64,000 nt of DNA from Hydrogenophaga sp. (GCF_026125785.1 NZ_JAHCKL010000002.1:298420-362419); one strand, 5' to 3'; counted from the stretch's first letter, positions 1-11,124 are shown. The notes: generated from the sequence alone by a model not told the origin. Translations and numbers: made by a program.

Positions 1-33
1 CGCCGGGCCCATGGCGAGGAGGTGCGCTCATGA
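1..33 (+). CDS. mnhA: Na+/H+ antiporter subunit A, C-terminal end only
   Basis: Only the last ten codons and the TGA stop of a gene entering from the left are present (peptide end [10 protein letters not shown]). The stop overlaps the ATG of the next gene (mnhB) in an ATGA arrangement. As mnhB to mnhG follow in the standard order, the incomplete gene is almost certainly the large subunit mnhA/mrpA. The identity rests on position alone, because ten residues carry no family signal. Confidence 0.55.
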   Translation, partial: RRAHGEEVRS

Positions 34-431
34 ATCCCTTGATCCTTCGCATGTGCGGCCAACTGGTGTTGCCGGTGGCTCTGCTGTTCTCGCTGTTCCT
101 GCTCTGGCGCGGCCACAACGAACCCGGCGGCGGATTCGTCGGCGGCCTCATGGCGGCTGCGGGCTTCGCGATCCACGCCCTGCCGCGTGGGCGGGCCCGC
201 CTGCTGCGGCTGCTGCGCATACCGCCAGGCAGCCTGGCCGCCATCGGCCTGGCCCTGGCGCTGCTCTCGGGATTGCCTGCCCTGTTGATGGGGCAGCCCT
301 TTCTCACCCACCAGTGGGCGGTGTGGGACAGCGGCTTCGTGATCGGCACGGCGCTGGTGTTCGACATCGGTGTCTATCTGGCGGTGCTGGGCGCCGTGCT
401 GGTGTTTCTCTCGCACTACCTGGACGACTGA
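30..431 (+). CDS. mnhB: Na+/H+ antiporter subunit B (MnhB/MrpB)
   Basis: This is a 133-residue membrane subunit of the Mrp/Mnh multisubunit cation/proton antiporter, which exports Na+ or K+ in exchange for protons. About four hydrophobic segments are visible. The [14 protein letters not shown] stretch near residues 28-41 is the hallmark of the MnhB family. The length is normal for a stand-alone MnhB, so the gene is not fused to mnhA as in PhaAB proteins. ATGA-type overlaps join it to mnhA upstream and mnhC downstream, indicating translational coupling in one operon. Confidence 0.93.
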   Translation: MNPLILRMCGQLVLPVALLFSLFLLWRGHNEPGGGFVGGLMAAAGFAIHALPRGRARLLRLLRIPPGSLAAIGLALALLSGLPALLMGQPFLTHQWAVWDSGFVIGTALVFDIGVYLAVLGAVLVFLSHYLDD

Positions 432-781
432 TGGAATTCTTCTTCGTACTGGCGTTCGGTTTCATGGCCACCATCGCCGCCTACCTGCTGATGTCGCGCA
501 ACGTGCTGCGCATCGTGCTGGGCCTGTTGCTGCTGGGCAATGCCGCCAACCTGTCCATCTTCATCGCCGGCCGGCTCGAATCGCGTGTGCCACCGTTGGT
601 GGCGGAAGGCGAAACGCTGATTGCCGTCAGCGCGAACCCGTTGCCGCAGGCGCTGATCCTCACCGCGATCGTGATTTCCTTTGCCCTCGTGGCCTATGCG
701 GTGGTGCTGTTCGAACAGGCCCACCAGCGTCTGGGCACGCTGGACACCGACGCCATGCGCGAAGCGGAGCCCCGAGCATGA
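431..781 (+). CDS. mnhC: Na+/H+ antiporter subunit C (MnhC/MrpC)
   Basis: This 116-residue protein resembles NuoK and forms part of the antiporter membrane arm. It has three predicted membrane helices. The segment VLRIVLGLLLLGNAANLSIF (around residues 22-41) matches the NuoK/MnhC core. The second conserved block, PLPQALILTAIVISFA, contains the PQALxLTAIVI motif typical of MnhC. The start ATG overlaps the mnhB stop (TGATG) and the stop overlaps the mnhD start, so the gene sits inside a coupled operon. The length agrees with the family. Confidence 0.94.
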   Translation: MEFFFVLAFGFMATIAAYLLMSRNVLRIVLGLLLLGNAANLSIFIAGRLESRVPPLVAEGETLIAVSANPLPQALILTAIVISFALVAYAVVLFEQAHQRLGTLDTDAMREAEPRA

Positions 782-2298
782 GCGCCCACCTGCTGCTCAC
801 TTTGCCGGTGGCCATTCCGCTGGCCACGCTGGTGCTGTGCGCATTGCTCCGGGACCTGCCTCGCGTCCAGCGCTGGACCAGCGTGGCCGGCAGCCTGGCC
901 TTGCTCGCGGCGTCTGTGGCGTTGCTGGCGGCGGTCTTCGACGGGACCGTGCTGGCCACCCAGTTCGGGACCTGGTCCGCGCCGTTCGGCATCACCTTCG
1001 TCGCCGATCTGCTGGCCGGGGTGATGGTGCTGATCACCGCCGTGATGGCCGTGGCCGTCTCCGTCTATGCGCTGGTGGACGGTGCGCGCGAGCGCGAGCG
1101 TGCCTTCTTTCATCCGCTCTACCACGGGCTGCTGCTGGGCGTCTGCGGGGCCTTCCTGACGGGCGATCTCTTCAACCTGTATGTCTGGTTCGAGATCATG
1201 CTGATCGCCTCCTTCGGCCTGCTGGTGGTGGGCGGGACACGTGCCCAGCTCGACGCTGGCGTCAAGTACGTGACGCTCAACCTTGTGGCCACCACGCTGT
1301 TCCTCATCGCGGTCGGCTTCCTCTATGGATTGACCGGCACCTTGAACATGGCCGACCTCTCGCGCACGCTGCCCGGTGTGGAAAACCAGGGCCTGGTGAG
1401 CACGCTGGCGGTGATGTTCCTGATCGCCTTCGGGTCCAAGGCCGCACTGTTTCCGTTGTTCTTCTGGCTGCCTGCCGCGTACCACACCGCCAGTGCGCCG
1501 GTGGTGGCCATCTTTGCCGCGCTGCTCACCAAGGTGGGCGTCTACGCCATCCTGCGCAGCTTCACGCTGCTCTTCGCGGGCGACGCCGGCTTCACCGGGC
1601 CCATCATCGGCGTGGTGGCCGCCCTCACCATGGTCACTGGCGTGCTCGGGGCGGCGGCCCACTTTGACGTTCGCCGCATCCTCTCCTTCCACATCATCAG
1701 CCAGATCGGCTACATGCTGGTCGGCCTGGCCGTGGCCACGCCGCTGGCGCTGGCCGGCTCGGTGCTCTACGTGGTGCACCACATCGTGGTCAAGGCCAAC
1801 CTGTTCCTCGTCGCCGGCGCCATGCGCCTGGCCGGCGGCAGCTTCGACCTCAAGGCCATGGGTGGCCTGCACCGCAGCGCGCCACTGCTGGCGCTGCTGT
1901 TCGCGGTGCCCGCGCTGTCGCTGGCGGGGGTGCCGCCGCTTTCGGGTTTCTGGGCCAAGTACGTGGTGGTCAAGTCCAGCCTGGACGCCGGCCACATGGT
2001 GCTGGGCGGCGTGGCGTTGGCGGTGGGCGTGCTCACCCTGTACTCGATGGTGAAGATCTGGAACGAAGCCTTCTGGAAGGCCGCCACCCCGCAGTCGGCG
2101 CAGGCGGTGGCCCATTGGAAGGCCGCGCCCCGCACGCGCCTGGCCATGCTGCTGCCCATCACCGGGCTGGCGGCCATCACGCTGACCATCGGCCTGGCCA
2201 CCGAGCCCTTCATCGAGTTTTCCCTGCGGGCGGCAGACCAGTTGCTGGTGCCCGCCAGCTACATCGAGGCCGTGCTCGGCCAGGAGGCAAGCCCATGA
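778..2298 (+). CDS. mnhD: Na+/H+ antiporter subunit D (MnhD/MrpD)
   Basis: This 506-residue polytopic protein belongs to the NuoL/M/N proton-translocating family and is one of the two large ion-conducting subunits of the Mrp antiporter. About 14 hydrophobic segments are present. The conserved patch FPLFFWLPAAYHTASAPV, followed by a lysine-containing helix (FAALLTKVGVYAILR), is the proton-channel signature of the family. FEIMLIASFGLLV carries the conserved membrane glutamate. The start overlaps the mnhC stop and the stop overlaps the mnhE start. The length is as expected. Confidence 0.95.
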   Translation: MSAHLLLTLPVAIPLATLVLCALLRDLPRVQRWTSVAGSLALLAASVALLAAVFDGTVLATQFGTWSAPFGITFVADLLAGVMVLITAVMAVAVSVYALVDGARERERAFFHPLYHGLLLGVCGAFLTGDLFNLYVWFEIMLIASFGLLVVGGTRAQLDAGVKYVTLNLVATTLFLIAVGFLYGLTGTLNMADLSRTLPGVENQGLVSTLAVMFLIAFGSKAALFPLFFWLPAAYHTASAPVVAIFAALLTKVGVYAILRSFTLLFAGDAGFTGPIIGVVAALTMVTGVLGAAAHFDVRRILSFHIISQIGYMLVGLAVATPLALAGSVLYVVHHIVVKANLFLVAGAMRLAGGSFDLKAMGGLHRSAPLLALLFAVPALSLAGVPPLSGFWAKYVVVKSSLDAGHMVLGGVALAVGVLTLYSMVKIWNEAFWKAATPQSAQAVAHWKAAPRTRLAMLLPITGLAAITLTIGLATEPFIEFSLRAADQLLVPASYIEAVLGQEASP

Positions 2299-2645
2299 GA
2301 AGAATCCGTGCCCTGTGGAACTGGCTGGCGCTGGCCGGCATCTTCCTGCGCGAGCTCGTGCTTTCGGTGCGCGAGGTCGCGCTGACCGTGCTCCGCCCGC
2401 AGCGCGCCGCGCGCAGCGGCATCGTCGCGGTGCCATTGACGGTGCGCAGCGATGCCGGCATCGCGCTGCTGGCCAACATGGTCACGCTCACGCCTGGCAC
2501 CACCAGCCTGCACGTGAGCGCCGACCGGCGCGTCCTGTACGCGCACGTCATGAACCTGCAGGGCGATCCCGTGGCGCAGATCGTCGAAGGCTTCGAGGCC
2601 CGCGTGCGCGCCGCGCTGGGCGAGGTGGAAGGAGGTGCACCATGA
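2295..2645 (+). CDS. mnhE: Na+/H+ antiporter subunit E (MnhE/MrpE), short form
   Basis: This 116-residue antiporter subunit is recognised from position and from the conserved block TLTPGTTSLHVSADRRVLYAH, with preceding RSDAGIALLANMV. Family members such as Bacillus MrpE are about 160 residues. The missing part is the N-terminal hydrophobic hairpin; here a single hydrophobic segment (about residues 8-30) precedes the soluble domain. Codon overlaps with mnhD and mnhF are intact and no upstream in-frame extension competes, so the short form looks genuine rather than a wrong start call. Confidence 0.88.
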   Translation: MRRIRALWNWLALAGIFLRELVLSVREVALTVLRPQRAARSGIVAVPLTVRSDAGIALLANMVTLTPGTTSLHVSADRRVLYAHVMNLQGDPVAQIVEGFEARVRAALGEVEGGAP

Positions 2646-2929
2646 TCCTGCCCGACTGGGTGCTGGGGCTGACGGCCCTGCTGTTGCTGCTGGCCATGCT
2701 GGCCGCGGGGGCGCGCATCGTGCGCGGTCCGCATCCTGCGGACCGTGTGGTCGCGCTGGACATGCTGGGCCTGCTGGGCGTGGCGGCCGCGGCGCTGGCC
2801 GCCCTGGTGGCCGACAGCACGGCCTTTGTGGACATCGCGCTCGGTGTGGCGCTGATCGGCTTCCTGGCGACGGTCGCGTTCGCCGCCTTCATCGAGCGCG
2901 GATCGATCCGCGAGGAGGACATGCCATGA
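2642..2929 (+). CDS. mnhF: Na+/H+ antiporter subunit F (MnhF/MrpF)
   Basis: This 95-residue protein has three membrane helices. The stretch RIVRGPHPADRVVALDMLG (about residues 25-43) is the family signature: the RGPxxxDRVVALD core with a conserved aspartate. It is a small accessory subunit of the Mrp antiporter. The start codon lies inside the last codons of mnhE and its stop overlaps mnhG, so it belongs to the same coupled operon. Confidence 0.93.
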   Translation: MILPDWVLGLTALLLLLAMLAAGARIVRGPHPADRVVALDMLGLLGVAAAALAALVADSTAFVDIALGVALIGFLATVAFAAFIERGSIREEDMP

Positions 2930-3732
2930 ACACCTGGGTGGCTTCCTGCCTGCTCGTCGCCGGCGCGCTGGTGTGCCTGCTGGCGGCAACCGGCGTGCTG
3001 CGCCTGCAGGACTTCTTCATGCGCATGCACGCCGCCACCAAAGCCGGCGTGGTGGGCAGTGGCCTGGTATTGCTGGGGGTGGCCGTGGCCGATGGCAGCC
3101 TGGCCACCTGGGTGAAGGTGCTGCTGGCCATTGTCTTTCTGCTGCTGACCACGCCTGTGGCGGGCCACCTGCTCGGGCGCGCGGGCTACGTTGGTGGTGC
3201 GCCGCTGTGGCGCGGCACCACGGAAGACCACTTGCGCGACGTATTGCCCCGCGGCCGCTTCGGCCCAGCGACCGCGCCCACGGTGCGGCGGGTGGTGCTC
3301 GCGCTGACCGAAGGGCCGTGCATGGCGCGCGCGATCGGGGACGCCGTGGCGCTGGCGCGCGAGCAGGGCGCCGAGCTGTGCGGCGTGGCCATCATCGACA
3401 CGCCGCGCCTGGCCAACGTCGGTCCGGTTCCCCTGGGCGCGCTGACCTACGCCCAGCGCATGAGGGAGCGGCGCCTGACGCAGGCGCGCCAGGCCGCCGC
3501 CGATGTGATCCAGCGTTTCGAGCAGGCCGCCAACGACGCCGGCCTGGTCTGGTCGGTGCGGCTGGAGGAAGGGCGCCCGCGCCGGCTGCTGCACGCCATG
3601 GCCAGCGCGGACACGGTGGTGGCCGTGGCGCCGCAGGCCTGGTTCGACCAGGGCGTCCTGGCGCAGCGGGTGGACGTGGTGCGTCGCCTGCGCTGGCGCG
3701 CGCAGAGGCCACTGCGGGTCCTGGGGGGATGA
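2926..3732 (+). CDS. mnhG: Na+/H+ antiporter subunit G (MnhG) fused to a universal-stress-like domain
   Basis: This protein is 268 residues long, about twice the usual 110-125 of MnhG. Residues 1-85 are a normal three-helix MnhG with the motif GVLRLQDFFMRMHAATKAG. From about residue 118 (RRVVLALTEGP) to 245 a soluble alpha/beta segment follows. Its pattern is universal-stress-protein-like: a hydrophobic strand, then a charged helix, then GAELCGVAIIDTP and later ADTVVAVAP. The usual nucleotide-binding GxxGx9GS motif is not visible. The reading frame is continuous and no stop or start separates the parts, so this appears to be a true fusion. The C-terminal part is cytoplasmic by inference and might sense nucleotide or ion status. 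Confidence 0.85.
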   Translation: MNTWVASCLLVAGALVCLLAATGVLRLQDFFMRMHAATKAGVVGSGLVLLGVAVADGSLATWVKVLLAIVFLLLTTPVAGHLLGRAGYVGGAPLWRGTTEDHLRDVLPRGRFGPATAPTVRRVVLALTEGPCMARAIGDAVALAREQGAELCGVAIIDTPRLANVGPVPLGALTYAQRMRERRLTQARQAAADVIQRFEQAANDAGLVWSVRLEEGRPRRLLHAMASADTVVAVAPQAWFDQGVLAQRVDVVRRLRWRAQRPLRVLGG

Positions 3733-3785
3733 CGGGCTGGTAAGGTGAGGGCTTGTCGGCCATCCAACCGTTCGCCCTCTCCTCC

Positions 3786-5198
3786 ATGCCTGCTCCCCAT
3801 GCCGTGCTCGCCGCCTACCGCCGCCTGCCGCTGACCGTGCGGCTGCCGCTGGTGGTGGCGGTGATGATCTTTGCCGCCGCCATCGGCACCACCCAGGTGG
3901 CGCTGCAGAGCGTCTCGCGCCAGTTCGAGTCCCAGATGGCTGGCGTGGGCCAGGTCTACCTGGACGGCCTGGCGGCCGCGCTGCAGCCGGCGTTGCGCAC
4001 GGCAGACGTCGAGGCTGTGCGCAGCGTGCTGGAGCGCTCGCTGGCGGTCAGCGTGGGCGTGCAGGACCGCCGCCTGGTGGTGCTGGACGCGCGAGGCGGC
4101 ACGCTGGCGCGCGCCGACCGCGAGAGTTTGCCGCCCGATGCGGACTGGCCGGAGGAACTACCGGACACCGCTCGCGGCGCGCGTCTGGCGGATGAGGACC
4201 AGAGCATCTGGGTCTGGCGCACGCTCGAAGGTGAACACCGTGTGCTGGCCAACCTGGACGTCTCGGCCTTCCGAGAGCAGCGCGAGGGTCTGCGCTGGCG
4301 GCTGGTGCTGCTGGACCTGGCCGTCAGCGTGGCCTGTGCGCTGCTGGGTTTTCTGGTCGCACGACAGATGCAGCGTCCGGTGGCGCTGGTGACGCAGCGC
4401 CTGCAGGAAGGGCAGGCGATTCCGGCGGCGCTGATACAGGCCAGCGACCCGGAGTCGGCGCGGCTGATGCGGGCGGTCAACCGCATGGCCGACGATGCGC
4501 GCGAGCGCGAGGCCATGCAGGCCCTGCTGGCCGAGCAGGAGCGCGAGGCCGTGCTGGGCCGGCTGGCGGCCACGCTGGCACACGAGGTGCGGAATCCGCT
4601 GGGGGGCATGGTCACCGCCATTCAGACCCTGCGCAAGTTCGGCGACCGGCCGGATGCCCGCGAAGACGCACTGGCTTTCATCGAGCGCGGCGTGCTTGCG
4701 CTGGGCGAGGTGGTGGACGCCACCCTCACCACGCACCGCCCCGGCAGCGGTGAACGCCGCCTGCGCCTGCAGGACCTGCAGGACGTCCAGCGGCTGGTGG
4801 CCGCCGATGCACGCCAGCGCGGTGTCGGTGTGCGGCTGGAGGCCGTGCCCGGCCTGCCCGAGGAACTGCCCGTGGCGGCCACCGAGGTGCGGCAGGTGCT
4901 GCTCAATCTGCTCATCAACGCCGTGCGCGCCACGGCCCCCGGAGGCGAGGTGCTGCTGCGCGTGCGGCGCGAGGCGCGCGCGCTGGTGCTGGAGGTGATC
5001 GACCAGGGCAAGGGCATGGCCGAAGACGTGGCCGACAGCCTGCGCCGAGGCCTGCCGCACGCCGGGCAGACGGGTCTTGGCGTGGCCGTCATCGTGCGTC
5101 TGGTGCAGCAACTGCGGGGCCGGGTCGCGGTGGATGCACACTCGCAGGGTGGCACCCACATCACGCTGGAACTGCCGCTGGAATCCCGAGACCCATGA
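3786..5198 (+). CDS. Membrane-bound sensor histidine kinase
   Basis: This 470-residue kinase has a membrane segment at about residues 18-38, a periplasmic region of about 140 residues, a second membrane segment near 175-196 and a HAMP-like linker. The H-box LAHEVRNPLGG places the phosphorylated histidine at 266. The N-box (NLLINAVRATAPGG) and a D-box (DQGKGMA) identify the ATP-binding domain. I chose ATG 3786; an in-frame TTG at 3753 would add 11 residues. The stop overlaps the response regulator start, so the two are a cognate pair. The stimulus is unknown. Proximity to the antiporter operon suggests, but does not prove, a link to pH or Na+. Confidence 0.92.
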   Translation: MPAPHAVLAAYRRLPLTVRLPLVVAVMIFAAAIGTTQVALQSVSRQFESQMAGVGQVYLDGLAAALQPALRTADVEAVRSVLERSLAVSVGVQDRRLVVLDARGGTLARADRESLPPDADWPEELPDTARGARLADEDQSIWVWRTLEGEHRVLANLDVSAFREQREGLRWRLVLLDLAVSVACALLGFLVARQMQRPVALVTQRLQEGQAIPAALIQASDPESARLMRAVNRMADDAREREAMQALLAEQEREAVLGRLAATLAHEVRNPLGGMVTAIQTLRKFGDRPDAREDALAFIERGVLALGEVVDATLTTHRPGSGERRLRLQDLQDVQRLVAADARQRGVGVRLEAVPGLPEELPVAATEVRQVLLNLLINAVRATAPGGEVLLRVRREARALVLEVIDQGKGMAEDVADSLRRGLPHAGQTGLGVAVIVRLVQQLRGRVAVDAHSQGGTHITLELPLESRDP

Positions 5199-6508
5199 AC
5201 GACATCCTGCTGATCGAAGACGACCGCGTGCTGGGCGGCGCGGTGAGCCAACGCCTGCGCCTGGAGGGTTTCGAGGTGCGCTGGGCCGAGACCAGCGCCC
5301 AGGCCATGGCCGCGCTGCGGCTGCGCCGGCCGGCCTTTGTGCTGGCCGACATCCGCCTGCCCGACGGGTCCGGCGAGGATCTCTACCGCAGCGCCATGCC
5401 CTACCTGGGCGACACGCCCATCCTGTTCGTGACCGCGTTCGCCGACATCGGCCAGGCGGTGCGGCTGGTGCGGGCCGGCGCCGACGACTACCTCACCAAA
5501 CCGTACGACATGGATGCGGTGGTGGCGCGGATCCGCGCGCTGGCCAGCGAACCGGCCGCTGCGACCGAGGGCATGCCGGGCGGAGGCTCGGCCGCGTCCG
5601 AGGCGCTGGCGCGCGACCTGCACCGCCTGGCCGCGCGCGATCTGCCGGTGCTGCTGCGCGGCGAGACCGGCGTGGGCAAGGAGGTGGCCGCGCGGTACAT
5701 GCACGCCCACTCACCGCGCGCGGCACAGCCCTTCGTGGCGGTCAACTGCGGCGCCATCGCCCGCGAGCTCATGGAGAGCCAGTTCTTTGGCCACGAGCGT
5801 GGGGCTTTCACCGGAGCGGTCGCCGCGCACGCGGGCTATTTCGAGGAGGCCGGCGAAGGCACACTGTTCCTGGACGAGATCGGCGAACTCGACGCCCGGT
5901 TGCAGACCGCGCTGCTGCGGGTGTTGCAGGACGGGGTGTTTCGCCGCCTGGGTGGCCGCACCGAACAGCGGTTCCGTGGCCGCCTCATGGCCGCTACCAA
6001 CGCCGACCTGAACGAGCGCATGGCCAGCAAGGCGTTTCGCGAAGACCTGTACTACCGGCTCGCGGTGGTGGAGCTGACCATTGCGCCGCTGCGCGAGCGC
6101 CGCGAGGACATCGTGCCGCTGGCGCAGCGCTTCCTGCGCGAGGCCGCCGCGCGCAACGGCATGCCCGGTCTGGTGCTGGAAGAGGCGGCGCTGGCGGCTC
6201 TGCAGGGCCATGCCTGGCCGGGCAATGTGCGGGAGCTTCGCAACCGCATCGAGCGCGCGGTGGCGCTGGTCGACGGTGATGGCATCACGCCGCAGGACCT
6301 GTTCCCCGAGCAGCGGCTGGACATGCCGGTGGCACCGGAGACCCTGGCCGATGCCCGCGAGCAGGCCGAACTGGACCAGATCGATCGCGCGCTGGCGCTG
6401 TCGGGCGGGCGTGTCTCGGAGGCGGCGCGCCGCCTGGGCATCTCGCGCACCACGCTCTGGAAGCGGCGCCGCAAAGGTCCGCCGGACACCGGCGACTTAC
6501 CCGAATGA
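5195..6508 (+). CDS. NtrC-family sigma-54-dependent response regulator
   Basis: This 437-residue protein has three modules. The receiver domain (residues 1-120) carries the phosphoacceptor Asp52 in LADIRLP. The AAA+ domain has Walker A GETGVGKE (156-163), GAFTGA (203-208), which contacts sigma-54, and Walker [10 protein letters not shown]. The C-terminal Fis-type helix-turn-helix is [16 protein letters not shown]. It therefore activates sigma-54 promoters when phosphorylated by the kinase encoded immediately upstream. I found no convincing -24/-12 promoter nearby, so its targets remain unknown. It ends 19 bp before fumC. Confidence 0.94.
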   Translation: MNDILLIEDDRVLGGAVSQRLRLEGFEVRWAETSAQAMAALRLRRPAFVLADIRLPDGSGEDLYRSAMPYLGDTPILFVTAFADIGQAVRLVRAGADDYLTKPYDMDAVVARIRALASEPAAATEGMPGGGSAASEALARDLHRLAARDLPVLLRGETGVGKEVAARYMHAHSPRAAQPFVAVNCGAIARELMESQFFGHERGAFTGAVAAHAGYFEEAGEGTLFLDEIGELDARLQTALLRVLQDGVFRRLGGRTEQRFRGRLMAATNADLNERMASKAFREDLYYRLAVVELTIAPLRERREDIVPLAQRFLREAAARNGMPGLVLEEAALAALQGHAWPGNVRELRNRIERAVALVDGDGITPQDLFPEQRLDMPVAPETLADAREQAELDQIDRALALSGGRVSEAARRLGISRTTLWKRRRKGPPDTGDLPE

Positions 6509-6527
6509 AGAAAGGAGTCCGCTCCCC

Positions 6528-7913
6528 ATGAACACCCGCACCGAACACGATACCTTTGGCCCGATCGAGGTCCCGGCCGACCGCCTCTGGGGCGCGCAGA
6601 CGCAGCGTTCGCTGCAGAACTTCGACATCTCCGGCGAACGCCAGCCGCGCGAGATCATCCACGCGCTGGCCCAGGTCAAGCGCGCGGCGGCGGCGGTCAA
6701 CCACGCGCTGGGCTTGCAGGACGCGCGCAAGACCCAGGCCATCGTTCAGGCCGCGGAGGAGATCATCGCCGGCCGGCACGAGGCCGAATTCCCGCTGGTG
6801 GTCTGGCAGACCGGCTCGGGCACGCAGACCAACATGAACGTCAACGAGGTGCTGGCCAACCGCGCCAGCGAGCTGCTGGGCGGCCCGCGTGGGGAAGGGC
6901 GGCTGGTGCACCCGAACGACGATGTGAACCGCAGCCAGTCCAGCAACGACGTGTTTCCCACCGCCATGCACGTGGCGGCGGCGGAAGCCATTGTGCGGCG
7001 CCTGCTGCCGGCGCTGCAGCGACTGCGCGAGACGCTGGCGCAGAAGGCGCTCGCGTTCGACGGCATCGTCAAGATCGGCCGCACCCACCTGCAGGACGCC
7101 ACGCCGCTGACGCTGGGCCAGGAGATTTCAGGATGGGTGGCGCAGTTGGAACAGGGCGAGCGGCACGTGCGCGATGCGCTGCCCCATCTGTGCGAACTGG
7201 CGCTGGGCGGCACCGCGGTGGGGACCGGCCTGAACGCGCCCAAGGGCTATGCCGAACAGGTGGCGGCGGAGCTCGCCGCGCTCACCGGACTGCCTTTTGT
7301 GACAGCGCCCAACAAGTTCGAGGCCATGGCCTCGGTGGATGCGCTGGTGCATGCGCACGGCGCGCTCAAGACCTTGGCGGTGAGCCTGAACAAGATCGCC
7401 AACGACGTGCGCTGGCTGGCCAGCGGGCCGCGCAGCGGCATCGGCGAGATCCGCATTCCGGAAAACGAGCCGGGCTCGTCCATCATGCCGGGCAAGGTCA
7501 ACCCCACACAGAGCGAAGCGCTCACCATGCTGGTCGCGCAGGTACTGGGCAACGACGTCGCCATCAACATCGGCGGCGCCTCGGGCAACTTCGAACTCAA
7601 TGTCTTCCGACCCATGGTGGCGCACAACTTCCTGCAGAGCGTGCGCCTGCTGGCCGATGGCATGAGGAGCTTCAACGACCACTGCGCCGTCGGTATCGAA
7701 CCCGACCGCGCGCGCATCGCCGAACTGGTGGAGCGTTCCCTGATGCTGGTGACCGCGCTCAACCCGCACATCGGCTACGACAAGGCGGCCTTCATCGCCA
7801 AGAAGGCCCACAGAGAAGGCAGCAGCCTGCGCGAGGCCGCCATGGCTTCCGGCTACGTCACGGCCGAGCAGTTCGACCAGTGGGTGGTGCCGGCGAACAT
7901 GGTGGGGCGCTGA
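6528..7913 (+). CDS. fumC: Class II fumarate hydratase (fumarase C)
   Basis: This 461-residue enzyme interconverts fumarate and L-malate in the TCA cycle, in the cytoplasm and without an iron-sulfur cluster. The family signature [11 protein letters not shown] is at about residues 316-326. The active-site regions [14 protein letters not shown] and [10 protein letters not shown] are also present, and the length matches FumC. A good ribosome site (AAAGGAG) precedes ATG 6528. The gene starts 19 bp after the response regulator and may be cotranscribed with it, which is unusual for fumC. Confidence 0.97.
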   Translation: MNTRTEHDTFGPIEVPADRLWGAQTQRSLQNFDISGERQPREIIHALAQVKRAAAAVNHALGLQDARKTQAIVQAAEEIIAGRHEAEFPLVVWQTGSGTQTNMNVNEVLANRASELLGGPRGEGRLVHPNDDVNRSQSSNDVFPTAMHVAAAEAIVRRLLPALQRLRETLAQKALAFDGIVKIGRTHLQDATPLTLGQEISGWVAQLEQGERHVRDALPHLCELALGGTAVGTGLNAPKGYAEQVAAELAALTGLPFVTAPNKFEAMASVDALVHAHGALKTLAVSLNKIANDVRWLASGPRSGIGEIRIPENEPGSSIMPGKVNPTQSEALTMLVAQVLGNDVAINIGGASGNFELNVFRPMVAHNFLQSVRLLADGMRSFNDHCAVGIEPDRARIAELVERSLMLVTALNPHIGYDKAAFIAKKAHREGSSLREAAMASGYVTAEQFDQWVVPANMVGR

Positions 7914-7932
7914 ACGCCCACGTCGGCCTGGC

Positions 7933-8535
7933 TCAGTGCCCGTCGCCCTGGGCCGGATGCGCCATCAGGCGGTCCGTCACGGCGATGGCCATGGCGCTGA
8001 GCAGGAACACCACGTGGATGATGGTCTGCCACATCAGCACCTTCACGTCGTAGTTGGCGGCGTTGATGAAGGTCTTGAGCAGGTGGATGGAGCTGATGCC
8101 GATGATGGCGGTGGCCAGCTTGACCTTGAGCACCGAGGCGTTCACGTGGCTCAGCCATTCGGGCTGGTCGGGGTGATTCTCCAGGTGCATGCGGCTCACG
8201 AAGGTCTCGTAGCCACCGACGATGACCATGATCAGCAGGTTGGAGATCATCACCACGTCGATCAGCGCCAGCACCACCAGCATGATCACGGTTTCGTTCA
8301 GGCCGTTGAGCTGCACGTCGCTCTTGTAGCCGATGCTGCTGATGAGCTTGTCCAGGGCGACCTGGTTGCCGAAGGCGGCTTCGATCAGGTGCACGAGTTC
8401 CACCCAGAAGTGGAAGACGTAGATCGCCTGCGCGGCGATCAGTCCGATGTAGAGCGGCAACTGCAGCCAGCGGCTGGCGAAAATGAGGTTCGGCAGCGCG
8501 CGCACCGAGGCAGGGGTTTTGACAGGTTCGGTCAT
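7933..8535 (-). CDS. UPF0114 (YqhA-like) inner membrane protein
   Basis: This 200-residue membrane protein has four hydrophobic segments. The pattern ASRWLQLPLYIGL, SNLLIMVIVGGYETFVS and SSIHLLKTFI is characteristic of the UPF0114/YqhA family, whose function is not established. The gene converges on fumC (its end is 19 bp from the fumC stop) and diverges from acs, sharing a 187-bp upstream region with it. No further function can be read from the sequence. Confidence 0.88.
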   Translation of the reverse strand: MTEPVKTPASVRALPNLIFASRWLQLPLYIGLIAAQAIYVFHFWVELVHLIEAAFGNQVALDKLISSIGYKSDVQLNGLNETVIMLVVLALIDVVMISNLLIMVIVGGYETFVSRMHLENHPDQPEWLSHVNASVLKVKLATAIIGISSIHLLKTFINAANYDVKVLMWQTIIHVVFLLSAMAIAVTDRLMAHPAQGDGH

Positions 8536-8722
8536 GAATGGCCAGCGTGTTGGATGGTGCCCCGGGGCGGTCGAGGGCGGGGCGGGCGTATTGTAGGGCC
8601 GCGTCTGGTCGTATATTCGGGTTTCCCCGCATCAGTACGGTGCCCTGTAAGTGGCTCGTAAGAGCCCTTGCGCACAGTCGCCGGCTGTCCCGTCCCGACA
8701 ACATCCTCTGAGGAGACATCCC

Positions 8723-10717
<1,995 letters not shown>

Positions 10718-10755
10718 GCGTCCAGGGGCTCGCTGCGTGCGAGCCGGGCAGAGCC

Positions 10756-10788
10756 ACCGCCGGGTGCCGAAGAGGCCCCGGCGGTTTT
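10756..10788 (+). terminator. Intrinsic terminator downstream of acs
   Basis: A perfect 8-bp GC stem, CCGCCGGG (10757-10764) and CCCGGCGG (10777-10784), with a 12-nt loop is followed by TTTT. It lies 39 bp after the acs stop and would end acs transcription. Confidence 0.8.
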
Positions 10789-11124
10789 CATTTGTGCCGG
10801 GTCGCGGGCGTTGTTTGGTGCGATCGGGAAAACAAAGCTTTGCAAAACGAAAAAAAACGATCAAAACTAGGGAAAACTCTGATCTGAAAAAGCCGATTTC
10901 GATCAAAAAATAGTCCCACACATTGATCGTTTCAGTGCGATGGCGCAGGGCCTACGGGCACTCTGCCGGTGCCACGGCCTATCAGGTTGTGGCGGCTCCC
11001 CAAGCCTCTCCAGAACCGAGGCAGGAAGACAGGCCACCCTCATCGGGGCGGCGACCGAAACGAACAAAAGCGAACTTGCCGGGTGCGTCCCAGGTGAGAC
11101 ACGTCCTTGTCTTCAGGAGCCATC
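10789..11124. promoter_or_regulatory. A-rich promoter region of the CUT2 ABC operon with repeated CGATCAA sites
   Basis: This 336-bp stretch has no credible gene. Between about 10820 and 10935 it is strikingly A-rich compared with the surrounding GC-rich DNA. It contains AAACGATCAA at 10855-10864, its exact inverse TTGATCGTTT at 10923-10932, and a third core CGATCAA at 10900-10906. Such spaced copies suggest operators for a dimeric regulator, possibly with looping. No regulator gene adjoins, and no promoter hexamers are clear enough to call. Confidence 0.45.

Noticed and set aside
694-2436. Long antisense open frame across mnhC-mnhE
   Set aside because: High GC content leaves long open frames opposite real genes; the product is Gln/His/Arg-rich, with no family signal.
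8653-8666. GGCTC-GTAA-GAGCC hairpin and a possible sigma-54 promoter upstream of acs
   Set aside because: The GG and GC elements are 15 bases apart instead of 10, and a five-bp hairpin is too weak to call alone.
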